Origin: UBA6265 sp964526965
GTDB taxonomy: Bacteria; Chloroflexota; Chloroflexia; Thermomicrobiales; UBA6265
NCBI GenBank assembly: GCA_964526965.1
Contig: CAZGML010000010.1
Location: forward strand, 30,689 to 94,688
Reading direction: 5' to 3'
Length of the DNA: 64,000 nt
Part shown: in pieces, positions 1-8,253 of the stretch
How positions within the stretch are numbered: the stretch's first letter is position 1
Layout: each line of letters begins with the position of its first letter
Program-made: the position numbers and the translations under genes
Notes under the pieces: model-generated
Told to the model about the DNA's origin: nothing
Databases searched by the model: none
The model's input: only the letters and a program-made list of their open reading frames with translations

Positions 1-1496
1 CAGAAGAACCTGCACCTCCGGCTGAGGAACCGGCACCGCCGCCAGCAGAAGAGCCGGCTCCTCCGGCTGAAGAACCACCGCCAGCTCCTGCCGAAGAACC
101 AGCGCCCCCGGCTGAAGAGCCGGCACCACCGCCGCCAGCAGAAGAGCCCGATAGTGGCTCGGCGACTGAGGAACCAGGGGATGTCGCAACCGAAGAACCG
201 ACGACTGAGGCTACGGAAGAGGCGACCACGGAAGCAACCGAGGAGCCGACATCTGAAGCCACGGAAGAACCAACAACCGAAGAATCTACTCCAGAGGCAA
301 CTGAAGAAGTAGAAGACGAGGGTACGCCGACTCCAACTGAGGAAGTCATCGTTCCGGACGAGCTCAATCTTGTCAGCAGCTCAAGCGTCACTATCAACCC
401 TGGTGAGCACAAAGATGTGGTTGTGCGTTACACACTTGGCTCAGACCGCGTGAAGACCGAAATGTCTGCCAACCTGACCGCCCCGGGTGGTGAGTCGTTG
501 GAAGGCTGGTCACTGGTTCCCATGCAGGGAGCGGACCTGGATGAGGACCCGAATGATGCGAACCGTCATTTGAAAGCGCGTATCGATTACGCCGATACCG
601 TTGAGAACGGAGACGTGTACGAAACTGCCTGGCGCGTGACCGCACCTGATCATATCGAAGAACCGGTCACCGTCCGCTTGCATCTGAGCACAAAGATTCA
701 CCGCGACGATGGCGTCACCGATGGCGTGATCAAGAACGATCTCGTCAACTTTAGTTCAGTCGCATCCGAACACAACCCGACGCTGACGTGCGATGAAGTG
801 GTCGCCGAGGATGTCGATAACAACTGGAACTGCACGTTTGATACGACGCATCCGGACGACGATGTGGTGATCACCGCATCCGCCGATATCCCGGAAGGTT
901 GGGAGCTGGCGCTCGATGATGCCGGGTTGACCGGTGAGCCGGTTGCATTGAACGGGAATGCCGTTGCAGCGAACTCGTTTGTCCTTGAGGCGACGTACCC
1001 AATCGGATGTCCGGATGTGCATACCACTTTCTCAAGCAGTCTGGATTTGACCTTGACGTATCCGTCCGGTGAGGTGAGCACGCTCACCACCGACATGCCG
1101 CTCGTGTTCGAACGACCGACACCGAGTCTTACCGTCCAGAACTTCGAGTTCGATGGCATCAACGACATGGATTCGTTGATTTCCCAGGGAGAGTTGGTTC
1201 TCTCCTACGCTGATGCACCGTGTGCCTGGCAGGCAACCATTGAACTCAGCGATTTGACATCGGATGAATTCGTTCTTGATACTCTGCTATTCACCGTGGC
1301 GGCAGTGGAATCAGACGTCGATGCGTCGATCACGATGTCAGACAACCTGCTTAACGTTCTGGTTCCTGCGTCTGATGATGGATCCGGTGCTGGAACGATA
1401 ACCATTGAGCTCCAACTAGAACTTCCTCATCCCATCCCACCTGGAATTTATGTGGTCAAGGTTTTGACCCAGTTCGCCTGGTTGGATGAAATCTAG
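1..1496 (+). CDS. Surface protein with Pro/Glu-rich stalk, 5' end outside window
   Basis: The frame is open from the left edge (codons begin at base 3) and ends at TAG 1494-1496, so about 497 C-terminal residues are visible and the start is missing. The first ~45 codons are PAPPAEE-type repeats. About 60 residues of Thr/Glu-rich sequence (units like ATEEPTTE) follow, which together look like an extended acidic stalk. From about base 360 the chain becomes beta-strand-like with scattered cysteines (for example in TLTCDEV and NWNCTF) and ends without a membrane segment or sorting motif. I do not recognise a family for this part. It is followed by three secreted-protein genes on the same strand, which suggests a common cell-surface assembly. 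A start at the internal ATG 417 is unlikely because the upstream frame is uninterrupted and compositionally protein-like. Confidence 0.75.
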   Translation, partial: EEPAPPAEEPAPPPAEEPAPPAEEPPPAPAEEPAPPAEEPAPPPPAEEPDSGSATEEPGDVATEEPTTEATEEATTEATEEPTSEATEEPTTEESTPEATEEVEDEGTPTPTEEVIVPDELNLVSSSSVTINPGEHKDVVVRYTLGSDRVKTEMSANLTAPGGESLEGWSLVPMQGADLDEDPNDANRHLKARIDYADTVENGDVYETAWRVTAPDHIEEPVTVRLHLSTKIHRDDGVTDGVIKNDLVNFSSVASEHNPTLTCDEVVAEDVDNNWNCTFDTTHPDDDVVITASADIPEGWELALDDAGLTGEPVALNGNAVAANSFVLEATYPIGCPDVHTTFSSSLDLTLTYPSGEVSTLTTDMPLVFERPTPSLTVQNFEFDGINDMDSLISQGELVLSYADAPCAWQATIELSDLTSDEFVLDTLLFTVAAVESDVDASITMSDNLLNVLVPASDDGSGAGTITIELQLELPHPIPPGIYVVKVLTQFAWLDEI

Positions 1497-1691
1497 ACCT
1501 GAACGATACCCGGGGTGTGCGCAGCCTCACGTGTTAGTCGGATGTAACTGCTCAGGACTCTGAATTGGGGGAGGTCCGGGGAGCGAATGGAGGTGCACCA
1601 GGACGAAGATTTCGATGTCATTACCAGTCCTAGTAATAGTGATGGTAAATCACATGGGCCTATAGCTATTCGGCCCGCGAAAGGAAATGAA

Positions 1692-2321
1692 ATGAACCTT
1701 CGAAAGACCCTTCTGAGCACCATTGGTGCAGTCGCTATAGTCGGCGGAATGTTCGGTGGCCTCGTTTCTGCTGAAACCGAAGCCGATGTCACAGTGGATT
1801 ACGGATGCGCAACTACAGCAGGATCCGTAGGCGTTGCTGTAGACGGTGTGATTGAGTACGGTCAGTTCGATTCCAGCGGCGATGGTGCCACAGTCGAAGT
1901 GACGCTTGACCTGACATGCAACTACTCCGCCAATTTCTCGGTGAGTGCCACGATTAGCCCATTCAGCCTTCAGGGCCCTGGATCCGGCAATCCTCTAATG
2001 GTTACCGGGTTCGGTGGAGAGCACTTCCGCATGGACAACGGTGCAGTCACTGATTTCGACTTCATTGAGGTCCCAGGTTTCACAAGTCGACCTGACGTTC
2101 AGGAGACTGTGTTTGCCGGATGGGTAACTGAAGAAGATGCGATCGTTGAGGACGAGGATACTCTTATGTCGCCGTGGGGACCGATCCCACTTCTTGGATT
2201 GTTCCAGGCGTCTCCGGGCATCTCTGTAATCGAATGGGACGCATCAGTCCATTACCTTCCGATTAATCTGACCCCAGGTACATACCAGGGTGAGATCACA
2301 GTTGACCTGTCGGTGAACTAG
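1692..2321 (+). CDS. Secreted beta-sandwich protein, WxL-like position
   Basis: This is a 209-residue protein of unknown family. I chose ATG 1692 because AAGGAA lies 5 bases upstream and the next residues (MNLRKTLLSTIGAVAIVGG...SAE) form a textbook Sec signal peptide; an ATG at 1587 would bury that signal. The mature part is Gly/Val/Thr-rich with alternating hydrophobics. It has two cysteines about 38 residues apart (DYGC and LTC) and ends with a strand pattern, PGTYQGEITVDLSVN. This is like the C-terminal edge of WxL-domain proteins, but it lacks the W-x-L tryptophans. Neighbouring DUF916-like and LPxTG genes make a WxL-like surface role attractive, but this is inference. A hairpin terminator follows directly. 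Confidence 0.7.
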   Translation: MNLRKTLLSTIGAVAIVGGMFGGLVSAETEADVTVDYGCATTAGSVGVAVDGVIEYGQFDSSGDGATVEVTLDLTCNYSANFSVSATISPFSLQGPGSGNPLMVTGFGGEHFRMDNGAVTDFDFIEVPGFTSRPDVQETVFAGWVTEEDAIVEDEDTLMSPWGPIPLLGLFQASPGISVIEWDASVHYLPINLTPGTYQGEITVDLSVN

Positions 2322-2328
2322 TGTTGGC

Positions 2329-2380
2329 GGCTGGCGAACGACACAGGGCAAACCTGTGGGTGTTCGCCAGCCATTCTTTT
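2329..2380 (+). terminator. Hairpin with T-tract between surface-protein genes
   Basis: GGCTGGCGAAC (2329-2339) pairs perfectly with GTTCGCCAGCC (2362-2372), with an inner CACAGG/CCTGTG stem, and is followed by ATTCTTTT. It starts 8 bases after the preceding stop. It is most likely a complete or partial intrinsic terminator that sets the expression of the secreted protein above that of the downstream DUF916-like gene. Confidence 0.8.
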
Positions 2381-2402
2381 CGTGCTGCCAGGAGATCAGG
2401 AA

Positions 2403-3623
2403 ATGAACCGTATCAAGATTCTCATAAGTTCTTTGCTGTCAATTGCCTGCCTGTTATCGATTTCCTACGCAGCACTTCCTACAAAAGCTCAGGATACCGA
2501 ACCAGCGCAATCTTCCAATGAAGTGGTCTTGGGGCTTTTTCCTGCCGGTGGGCAAGATGGTGATCGGTTCGAATTCGTGGTAGAGCCCGGTCAAAGTGAA
2601 GAGATGACGGCGGTCCTCGTAAGCTTCGGCAATGATCCTGTCAGGCTGCGTTCGTATGCATCGCACATTGTTCCAATTGCAAACGGTGGGATGCAAATCC
2701 CTCCCTTTGACACCGAGGCAGATGGAACGGTTAGTTGGATTGAGTACCCAACCGAAAAATTGGTGCTTAATCCTTCGGAACCATTGGAACGCACCATCAA
2801 GGTGACAGTACCTGATGGAACACCGCCGGGTCAGTATGTTAACGCAGTGGCGCTGGAAACTCTCGACCCGATCGTTACTGAGGGAAGTCCTTTTGCTCAG
2901 TATTATCGCAAAGTTGTTTCGGTGTACATCACCGTTCCCGGAGATGTGGTAGTGGACTTTGTTATTGACGATCCAGTGGTGTTGGTCAATCGAGGTCAAG
3001 CAGCCGTTCAAATGACTGCCGAAAACTCCGGTAACGTAAGGGTAGATCTGGAAGGAACGCTTACTCTCCGAGACCAATCTGGAGCGGTCGTCCATGAAGG
3101 AAACGTATTTCTCGGCCCGATTTATATGGGACAGTCCGTTCCGATCCAGGTACCTCTGGCTAACGTGCCTCCAGCCGGAGACGATTACACGGTTGCGTTT
3201 ACTTTTTCTGACAAAACCAGTTCAGTGAACAAATCCTCTGAGCAAATGGTCGTTTCTGTACCCGAAGACACGGCTACTTCCGCTGATTTGCCGATTCATT
3301 TCGCTAATGTGACGGTCGAACCCAATGCAGACCCGATTGTTTTTGTAAACGTGTCCGTAGATGTTGTGTTGAACCAGACAGCCCATCGCTCGACGGTGTT
3401 AACTTTGTCAGTGTTCCATGACGGTGAGCATGTCGAAGATTTTGTGCTGGCAGACAACTTGTCTTTGCCAATCGGCACAACTTCAGTGTCACAGCGGTAT
3501 CTCCCGGCAACTGACTGGGAATCAGGCACCTACACCTTCAGCCTGAAGCTGGAGTCGAAATCATCAGATCAGATATCACTGCTTCTGGAAGAAGAGAGTG
3601 TTGCGACATTGGAGGTGCCGTAA
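2403..3623 (+). CDS. DUF916-like (WxL-interacting-protein-like) secreted protein
   Basis: This is a 406-residue secreted protein. ATG 2403 follows AGGAG 8 bases upstream and gives a signal peptide (MNRIKILISSLLSIACLLSISYA). Residues ~35-170 carry the features of a DUF916 / WxL-IP peptidoglycan-binding domain: a VVEPGQSEE motif, a strand-rich block with P.DTEADGTVSWI, then VTVPDGTPPGQYVNAVAL. Residues ~180-290 form a second Ig-like domain with AENSGNVRVDLEG, and a third such region follows. Firmicutes DUF916 proteins usually end in a membrane helix; none is visible here, so it may be held by partners. Its stop overlaps the next ATG by one base (TAATG), implying translational coupling to the LPDTG protein. 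The assignment rests on motif resemblance, not a profile search. Confidence 0.65.
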   Translation: MNRIKILISSLLSIACLLSISYAALPTKAQDTEPAQSSNEVVLGLFPAGGQDGDRFEFVVEPGQSEEMTAVLVSFGNDPVRLRSYASHIVPIANGGMQIPPFDTEADGTVSWIEYPTEKLVLNPSEPLERTIKVTVPDGTPPGQYVNAVALETLDPIVTEGSPFAQYYRKVVSVYITVPGDVVVDFVIDDPVVLVNRGQAAVQMTAENSGNVRVDLEGTLTLRDQSGAVVHEGNVFLGPIYMGQSVPIQVPLANVPPAGDDYTVAFTFSDKTSSVNKSSEQMVVSVPEDTATSADLPIHFANVTVEPNADPIVFVNVSVDVVLNQTAHRSTVLTLSVFHDGEHVEDFVLADNLSLPIGTTSVSQRYLPATDWESGTYTFSLKLESKSSDQISLLLEEESVATLEVP

Positions 3624-4024
3624 TGAATGCCCGCATGCGATTTCACCCAGGCCTCCGTGGTTGGATGACGATGCTAGTGGCATCGCTAACGATTACGATG
3701 GGCGCTTCGCATGCGGTTGCTTCTGACACCTCTCCGATTGTTGTTGTCTTTGGTGATGGTGGGGTCGCGACTGAAACACCGACGGCTACGGACACACCTA
3801 ACACGACCTCTACCGTGCCTCCCACGGCGACAGCCACCCCTACGCCACCGTCGAGTGGTGGAGAAAACTCACCGCTAACAGTGCCGCAGGTCTCGCAGTT
3901 GCCTGACACGGGAGTCGCATCGCCGCAATCCGGGTTGCCGTTTACGCTCTTCGTTATGCTGACAGCTGGCATTCTGCTCACTACCGGATCGCTGATTGAA
4001 CACCGACGCACCGGTCAGCGATAG
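3623..4024 (+). CDS. Small LPxTG cell-wall-anchored protein
   Basis: This is a 133-residue protein with an N-terminal signal peptide (residues ~1-33) and a low-complexity Thr/Pro linker (~48-78, units like TATATPTPP). A sortase signal follows: LPDTG at 93-97, a hydrophobic segment ~107-126 (FTLFVMLTAGILLTTG) and a basic tail EHRRTGQR. Class A/E sortases cleave between Thr and Gly and link the protein to peptidoglycan. Start ATG 3623 overlaps the stop of the DUF916-like gene by one base. In Firmicutes, small LPxTG proteins accompany DUF916 and WxL genes, so the pairing is informative. No sortase gene lies in this window. Confidence 0.85.
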   Translation: MNARMRFHPGLRGWMTMLVASLTITMGASHAVASDTSPIVVVFGDGGVATETPTATDTPNTTSTVPPTATATPTPPSSGGENSPLTVPQVSQLPDTGVASPQSGLPFTLFVMLTAGILLTTGSLIEHRRTGQR

Positions 4025-4052
4025 CATCTGATATGGGGCCCCCGCTTCCCAT

Positions 4053-4088
4053 CCAAAAGGATCAATTCAATCGAACTGCTCCTTTTGG
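4053..4088. terminator. Hairpin between convergent surface locus and gcvPB
   Basis: CCAAAAGGA (4053-4061) and TCCTTTTGG (4080-4088) form a perfect 9-bp stem with an 18-base loop, located between the ends of the convergent LPDTG gene and gcvPB. There is no long T-tract on either side, so a bidirectional terminator is only a reasonable guess. Confidence 0.4.
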
Positions 4089-4108
4089 CGTCTAATGATT
4101 TATCCAGA

Positions 4109-5563
4109 TTAATCCGCGGCGTTGGCGTGCTCTGGCAGCCAGCGCTGATTGAGGTTTCGGTTTGCATTCACCTCATCGAGCCGCTTGAAGTCGGTGGTAT
4201 GCGGAGCGCTCGTGACCATCTCGGGATTGTGCTCGGCCTCATCGGCGATTTGCAGCATCGCATCCACGAAATTGTCCAGGCTCTCGATGCTCTCGGTCTC
4301 CGTCGGCTCGATCATCATCGCTTCCGGCACAATCAGCGGGAAGTACGTTGTCGGCGGATGGATACCGAAGTCGAGCAGTCGCTTCGCGATATCCAGCGTG
4401 CGCACGCCCTGCTTCTTCTGACGGGTGCCATTCACCACAAACTCGTGCATGCACGTTCGCGGGTAATGCACATCGTAGCGATCTTCCAACCGCGACATCA
4501 GGTAATTCGCCGCCAGCACAGCATCTTCGCTGATCAGGCGCAAGCCTTCAGCACCATGCATGCGGATGTAGGTGTATGCACGTACGAACATGCCGAAGTT
4601 GCCGTTATAGCTATGCAGCCGACCAATTGATTTGGGCGGATCCATCCAGACGTACTTGTCACCATCTTTGCCAACGCGGGGGGCGGGGAGGTAGTCCTCC
4701 AGTCCCTTGCGGACGCCCACCGGGCCGGATCCCGGGCCACCACCGCCGTGCGGAGTGCTGAACGTCTTGTGCAGGTTGTAGTGCATGATATCCACGCCCA
4801 AATCGCCAGGCTTGGCAATTCCGAGAATGGCGTTGAAGTTGGCGCCGTCGTTGTAAACCAGGCCGCCGCATTCGTGCACCAGCTTCACCAGTTCCTGGAT
4901 ATGCTCGTCCCAAAGGCCGAGCGTGTTTGGATTGGTGATCATCATGCCGGCGATATCCGGGCCAAGCAGTTCCCGGAACTTGTCGATATCGACGTTCCCG
5001 CGATCATCGGATGGCAGGCTCACGATTTCGAAACCGGCCATGCGGGCGGTTGCCGGATTGGTGCCGTGGGCGGAGTCCGGAATCAGCATCTTGGTGCGTC
5101 CGGAATCCCCACGCTCCTTGTGATAGGCATCGATAATGAGGCACCCGGTCAACTCGCCATGTGCACCAGCAGCGGGCTGAAGCGTAACGGCGTGGAAACC
5201 GGCGATCTCAGCCAGGATATCCTGCAGGTCGTACATCAGTTCCAGCGCGCCCTGAACGGTGTTTTCGGGCTGGTATGGGTGGATGTTGGCGAACCCTGGG
5301 TAACGCGCCACAACCTCGTTGATCTTCGGGTTGTACTTCATCGTGCACGAGCCAAGCGGGTACATTGCGATATCAATTGCGTGGTTTTTCTGGCTCAGCC
5401 GCGTGTAGTGACGTATCACATCGATCTCGCTCACTTCCGGCCATTCCAGCGATTCGCGCTGCATCTCCTTCGGGAGCTCCGCCGCCGGTGCTTCCGATTG
5501 CGGGAACCGTACACCTCTGCGTCCCGGCTTGCTCAATTCATAGATCAACGGCTCTACGGCCAT
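4109..5563 (-). CDS. gcvPB: Glycine dehydrogenase (decarboxylating) subunit 2
   Basis: This 484-residue protein is the C-terminal half of split P-protein of the glycine cleavage system. It decarboxylates glycine with PLP and passes the aminomethyl group to the lipoyl H-protein. The PLP-binding lysine is K266 in YNLHKTFSTPHGGGGPG, followed by the glycine-rich loop, and PLGSCTMKYNPK lies near residue 70. Length and motifs match the family. Start ATG 5563 has GGGAG 8 bases upstream. Its usual partners gcvPA, gcvH and gcvT are not in the window, which is unusual because subunit genes are commonly adjacent. No glycine riboswitch could be recognised in the 220-base leader. Confidence 0.95.
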   Translation of the reverse strand: MAVEPLIYELSKPGRRGVRFPQSEAPAAELPKEMQRESLEWPEVSEIDVIRHYTRLSQKNHAIDIAMYPLGSCTMKYNPKINEVVARYPGFANIHPYQPENTVQGALELMYDLQDILAEIAGFHAVTLQPAAGAHGELTGCLIIDAYHKERGDSGRTKMLIPDSAHGTNPATARMAGFEIVSLPSDDRGNVDIDKFRELLGPDIAGMMITNPNTLGLWDEHIQELVKLVHECGGLVYNDGANFNAILGIAKPGDLGVDIMHYNLHKTFSTPHGGGGPGSGPVGVRKGLEDYLPAPRVGKDGDKYVWMDPPKSIGRLHSYNGNFGMFVRAYTYIRMHGAEGLRLISEDAVLAANYLMSRLEDRYDVHYPRTCMHEFVVNGTRQKKQGVRTLDIAKRLLDFGIHPPTTYFPLIVPEAMMIEPTETESIESLDNFVDAMLQIADEAEHNPEMVTSAPHTTDFKRLDEVNANRNLNQRWLPEHANAAD

Positions 5564-5783
5564 GTGGCAATCTCCCTTAATTCCTGAAAGTGGAGGCTCT
5601 TCGCTGCTCCATTCTGCGCGAAGGCATCAGCAGAAATGGTAGCACGATACTGGTACTTCCGGTCCCTTACCCTGGTTGATACTGTGGAGCGCTGCACCAC
5701 CTGACCTCGACTTCTGCCGTACAATTGCGCCGGCACCGAAGTGGGTGCCTGCATGCCTTCTTTATCAACGGAGATTGCCCCGC

Positions 5784-6392
5784 GTGAATCCATATGTAGC
5801 TACCGGATTGGCCATGTGCCTGGTGATTCTCGTTGCGCTTATTGGCACCGCATATCTTGCGGTCTATTTCACGCGCCGAGCCAAGGCCGATGTGGAGCGG
5901 ATGCTCACTCCGCTCGCCGAACTCACCAACGGTGAGGCCAACGTCGACGAGGCAGATATCAACGGCAAGTGGAAAGACACAATCGCTCAGGGCCGAATGG
6001 CCAACGCCGCGGCCGGAACCGTCACCCTTTGGCAAAGCGATATCATCGACTCCGCCGGTGGCGAGGGATGGAATTTCGTCTACTCGCGTCCGAATCCGAA
6101 GAAGAAAGACCCCGCTGAGGAGATCGAAATCGTGACGGACTCTCCCGAGTTGCGAACCTGGTTGGAGACGTGGACTGCAGAGGACATCTCACCAATTCAA
6201 CCGCAGGCAACGGACTGGGTGCAGGTTGAGTATTCGCCAGAAGGTGGGTATGTCCGGGTTGCACGTCCGATTAAGGGACGTAACGAGATCCCCAGCGCCG
6301 ACCAGTTCCAAAACGATCTCGACTTTGCGCACGCAATCGGTGCCGAAAACCGCAAGCGTCAGGAAGCCATGAAAGCCGGGGAAACGGAATGA
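5784..6392 (+). CDS. Membrane-anchored protein of unknown function
   Basis: This is a 202-residue protein I do not recognise. GTG 5784 is preferred because GGAG (5770-5773) sits 10 bases upstream and it begins directly before a single N-terminal membrane helix (residues ~6-28, GLAMCLVILVALIGTAYLAV). The helix is followed by a basic stop-transfer (TRRAK), so the rest is probably cytoplasmic. The soluble part is charged with several Trp residues (GWNFVY, TWLETW, DWVQVEY). The last codons overlap the next gene by 4 bases (ATGA), indicating a translationally coupled pair. Confidence 0.65.
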   Translation: MNPYVATGLAMCLVILVALIGTAYLAVYFTRRAKADVERMLTPLAELTNGEANVDEADINGKWKDTIAQGRMANAAAGTVTLWQSDIIDSAGGEGWNFVYSRPNPKKKDPAEEIEIVTDSPELRTWLETWTAEDISPIQPQATDWVQVEYSPEGGYVRVARPIKGRNEIPSADQFQNDLDFAHAIGAENRKRQEAMKAGETE

Positions 6393-7156
6393 TTAATAAG
6401 GATCATCCAGTTGTCTTCATCGATTCAGATGTCGAGCAGGCCGCGTGGATCTATGCGAACTTCGGTCCTGACGGGGACTGGCAGACGATGTCACAAACGA
6501 TGCGGGTCGCCTCCACCGGCGAGCTGCAGGAAGTTCTCGAGATCCAGCTCAAGTCCGGCGATACGGTGACGGTCCCTTTCATGGAGGCTAGTCCAGACGA
6601 GTCGCTGGAAGGCGTAGGTAAGGATCGGACCAGCATCATCGAGGACCTGTTGCACCTCGCAGACCAGCATGCGGAGGCGAACCCGCCTCACCACCCGGGT
6701 AGCTTGCCGCGTTTCCCTGTCCCGGCGCGAGCCTATGATTCGGCGATTTCGATTCCCATGGCCATTCTTGCGGTCGACGACCTCGGTCAACGCGGGCTCT
6801 ATTCGCCGCCTCGATACGTTGTGCTCTCTATAAAGGACAACGAATTCATCGGCTTTGGTGATTTTCCCGGGTTCGACCCCGAGATGTGGCCGCCAGCCCG
6901 GGTTGGCGATTGGCCGCCCCCGGCGATGCGAGAGATGTCCGAACAACAGATGCAAGGTGTAATTCAACGATTTAGCTGTTGCTGGAGTCGCGTGCTGGAG
7001 GCCTGGTTTGCCAAACCTGAAGAGTATTCCGATGTGCTCAAGGCTGATATCACCGAGTCGCTTCGCTACCGGCAGTTGCTTGATACCACCGGTTTCGAGC
7101 ACGTCTACACAAAGCTAAATCCTGAATTCCAGGAGTGGCTGAACGCTGCAAAGTAA
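6389..7156 (+). CDS. Uncharacterised soluble protein
   Basis: This is a 255-residue protein with no recognised domain, signal peptide or membrane segment. It begins inside the stop of the preceding membrane-anchored gene (ATGA overlap at 6389-6392), so the two are almost certainly co-translated and may work together. It is rich in acidic and aromatic residues (for example NEFIGFGDFPGFDPEMWPP and a paired Cys in FSCCWSR). It converges on the PAP2 gene with only 18 bases between stops. Confidence 0.6.
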   Translation: MINKDHPVVFIDSDVEQAAWIYANFGPDGDWQTMSQTMRVASTGELQEVLEIQLKSGDTVTVPFMEASPDESLEGVGKDRTSIIEDLLHLADQHAEANPPHHPGSLPRFPVPARAYDSAISIPMAILAVDDLGQRGLYSPPRYVVLSIKDNEFIGFGDFPGFDPEMWPPARVGDWPPPAMREMSEQQMQGVIQRFSCCWSRVLEAWFAKPEEYSDVLKADITESLRYRQLLDTTGFEHVYTKLNPEFQEWLNAAK

Positions 7157-7174
7157 GCAGATCGTTCAGGGAGC

Positions 7175-8188
7175 TCAGGTGCCAGCCGGCGCTGTGGTCG
7201 GTTCTTCGTCGCTGCCTTCTATCCTGACCGGTTCCATTTCGTCCAGGTTGCTGCCCATCCAGCGCTTCGTTGCGTACCAGGAGAACGTGGTAACCATGCT
7301 GCCGACGAAGATATCGATGATGTAATGCTCGCCCATATATACCAGCGCTGCAGCCATGCTTATTGAATAGAGCCAGGCGGCCACTTCCCACCAGACTCCC
7401 TTGCCACGAGCAGCCCACACGAGCAGGAACGTCACTGCGAAGTGCATGCTGGGCATGGCGGCAATCGGATTACTTTCACCCACGATCCTGTAACCGGCCT
7501 CATACAGGCCACCCCCGATCTGTTCGGCGATGTTGCCCATAATGCGCTGCACCACCGGGGCGCCGGGACTTTCGATTGCTTCCGGAGCCATCCATGGAGG
7601 GTTTGTCGGGATGAGGAAATAGATCACCAGGCCCAGGAAGAGTGTCATGGTCATTGCGGCGAGATAATGCTGGAATTCGCGCCGGCTTCGCCACCAGATC
7701 CACAACGCCAACCCGTGGGGAACGAGAAAATAGCTCCAGTGAATGGCGGTGAAGTAATAATCCCACCACTCAATTGCTCCACGTGTGTAGAACTCTGCCT
7801 GGAGGCGAATGGTCGGGATCTCTCCGTTAAAGAGCCAGCGCTCAAAATCGAGCACTTCCAGGTTGAGCGTTTTGGCGAAAATGGTTTCGTCCGCGAACGA
7901 CCGCATGAACGAGAAAACGAACCACGCCGATGCGTACGGCACGATCCCGGCGACGAAATAGCGGGCCCTGCCAGTGGGAATGAACACCACCGCCAGGGAT
8001 GCGATGAGTCCCCAGATGAGGAATTGCCGGTCTCCAATTATTTGGGAGATGACAATCAGAACGACTGCGGAAATAATCCGGATAAGTCGTTGAACCGTTA
8101 GCTCAATACCGAATACAACGGGGCCGCCCGATTGCTTCTCTTTAGGCTCGGGCGGCCCCGGCGTAGAATTCTCCGAATCGTTACTCAT
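7175..8188 (-). CDS. PAP2-superfamily membrane phosphatase / inositolphosphotransferase-like
   Basis: This 337-residue polytopic membrane protein has a charged ~25-residue cytoplasmic N-terminus and about six to seven hydrophobic segments. The PAP2 catalytic signature is present: motif C2 as AMPSMHFAVTF and motif C3 as MGEHYIIDIFVG, where His and Asp form the phosphotransfer centre. The arrangement resembles Aur1/Ipt1-type PAP2_3 members, which transfer or remove phospho-headgroups on lipids. Motif C1 is not obvious. The substrate cannot be told from sequence; recycling of a lipid phosphate is the general expectation. A ferredoxin gene lies upstream, separated by 65 bases. Confidence 0.8.
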   Translation of the reverse strand: MSNDSENSTPGPPEPKEKQSGGPVVFGIELTVQRLIRIISAVVLIVISQIIGDRQFLIWGLIASLAVVFIPTGRARYFVAGIVPYASAWFVFSFMRSFADETIFAKTLNLEVLDFERWLFNGEIPTIRLQAEFYTRGAIEWWDYYFTAIHWSYFLVPHGLALWIWWRSRREFQHYLAAMTMTLFLGLVIYFLIPTNPPWMAPEAIESPGAPVVQRIMGNIAEQIGGGLYEAGYRIVGESNPIAAMPSMHFAVTFLLVWAARGKGVWWEVAAWLYSISMAAALVYMGEHYIIDIFVGSMVTTFSWYATKRWMGSNLDEMEPVRIEGSDEEPTTAPAGT

Positions 8189-8253
8189 TCATTCGCCTTC
8201 AAAACGTCGGAACGGTTCCGGCAGGGCCAATTAACGATGATGACAGCACAAGT

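Noticed and set aside
1587..1691. Longer start at ATG 1587 for the 209-residue secreted protein
   Set aside because: It would place 35 polar residues before the signal peptide, whereas ATG 1692 has a good ribosome-binding site.
4748..5587. Long plus-strand frame opposite gcvPB
   Set aside because: It overlaps a clearly conserved gene on the other strand; its translation has no domain or start signal. The same applies to long frames opposite sdhA (38894-39937), hisS (19816-20628) and cphA (28392-29345).
5564..5783. Glycine riboswitch before gcvPB
   Set aside because: No recognisable paired aptamer pattern could be found on the minus strand; the leader is short of the expected ~200 bases of structure.
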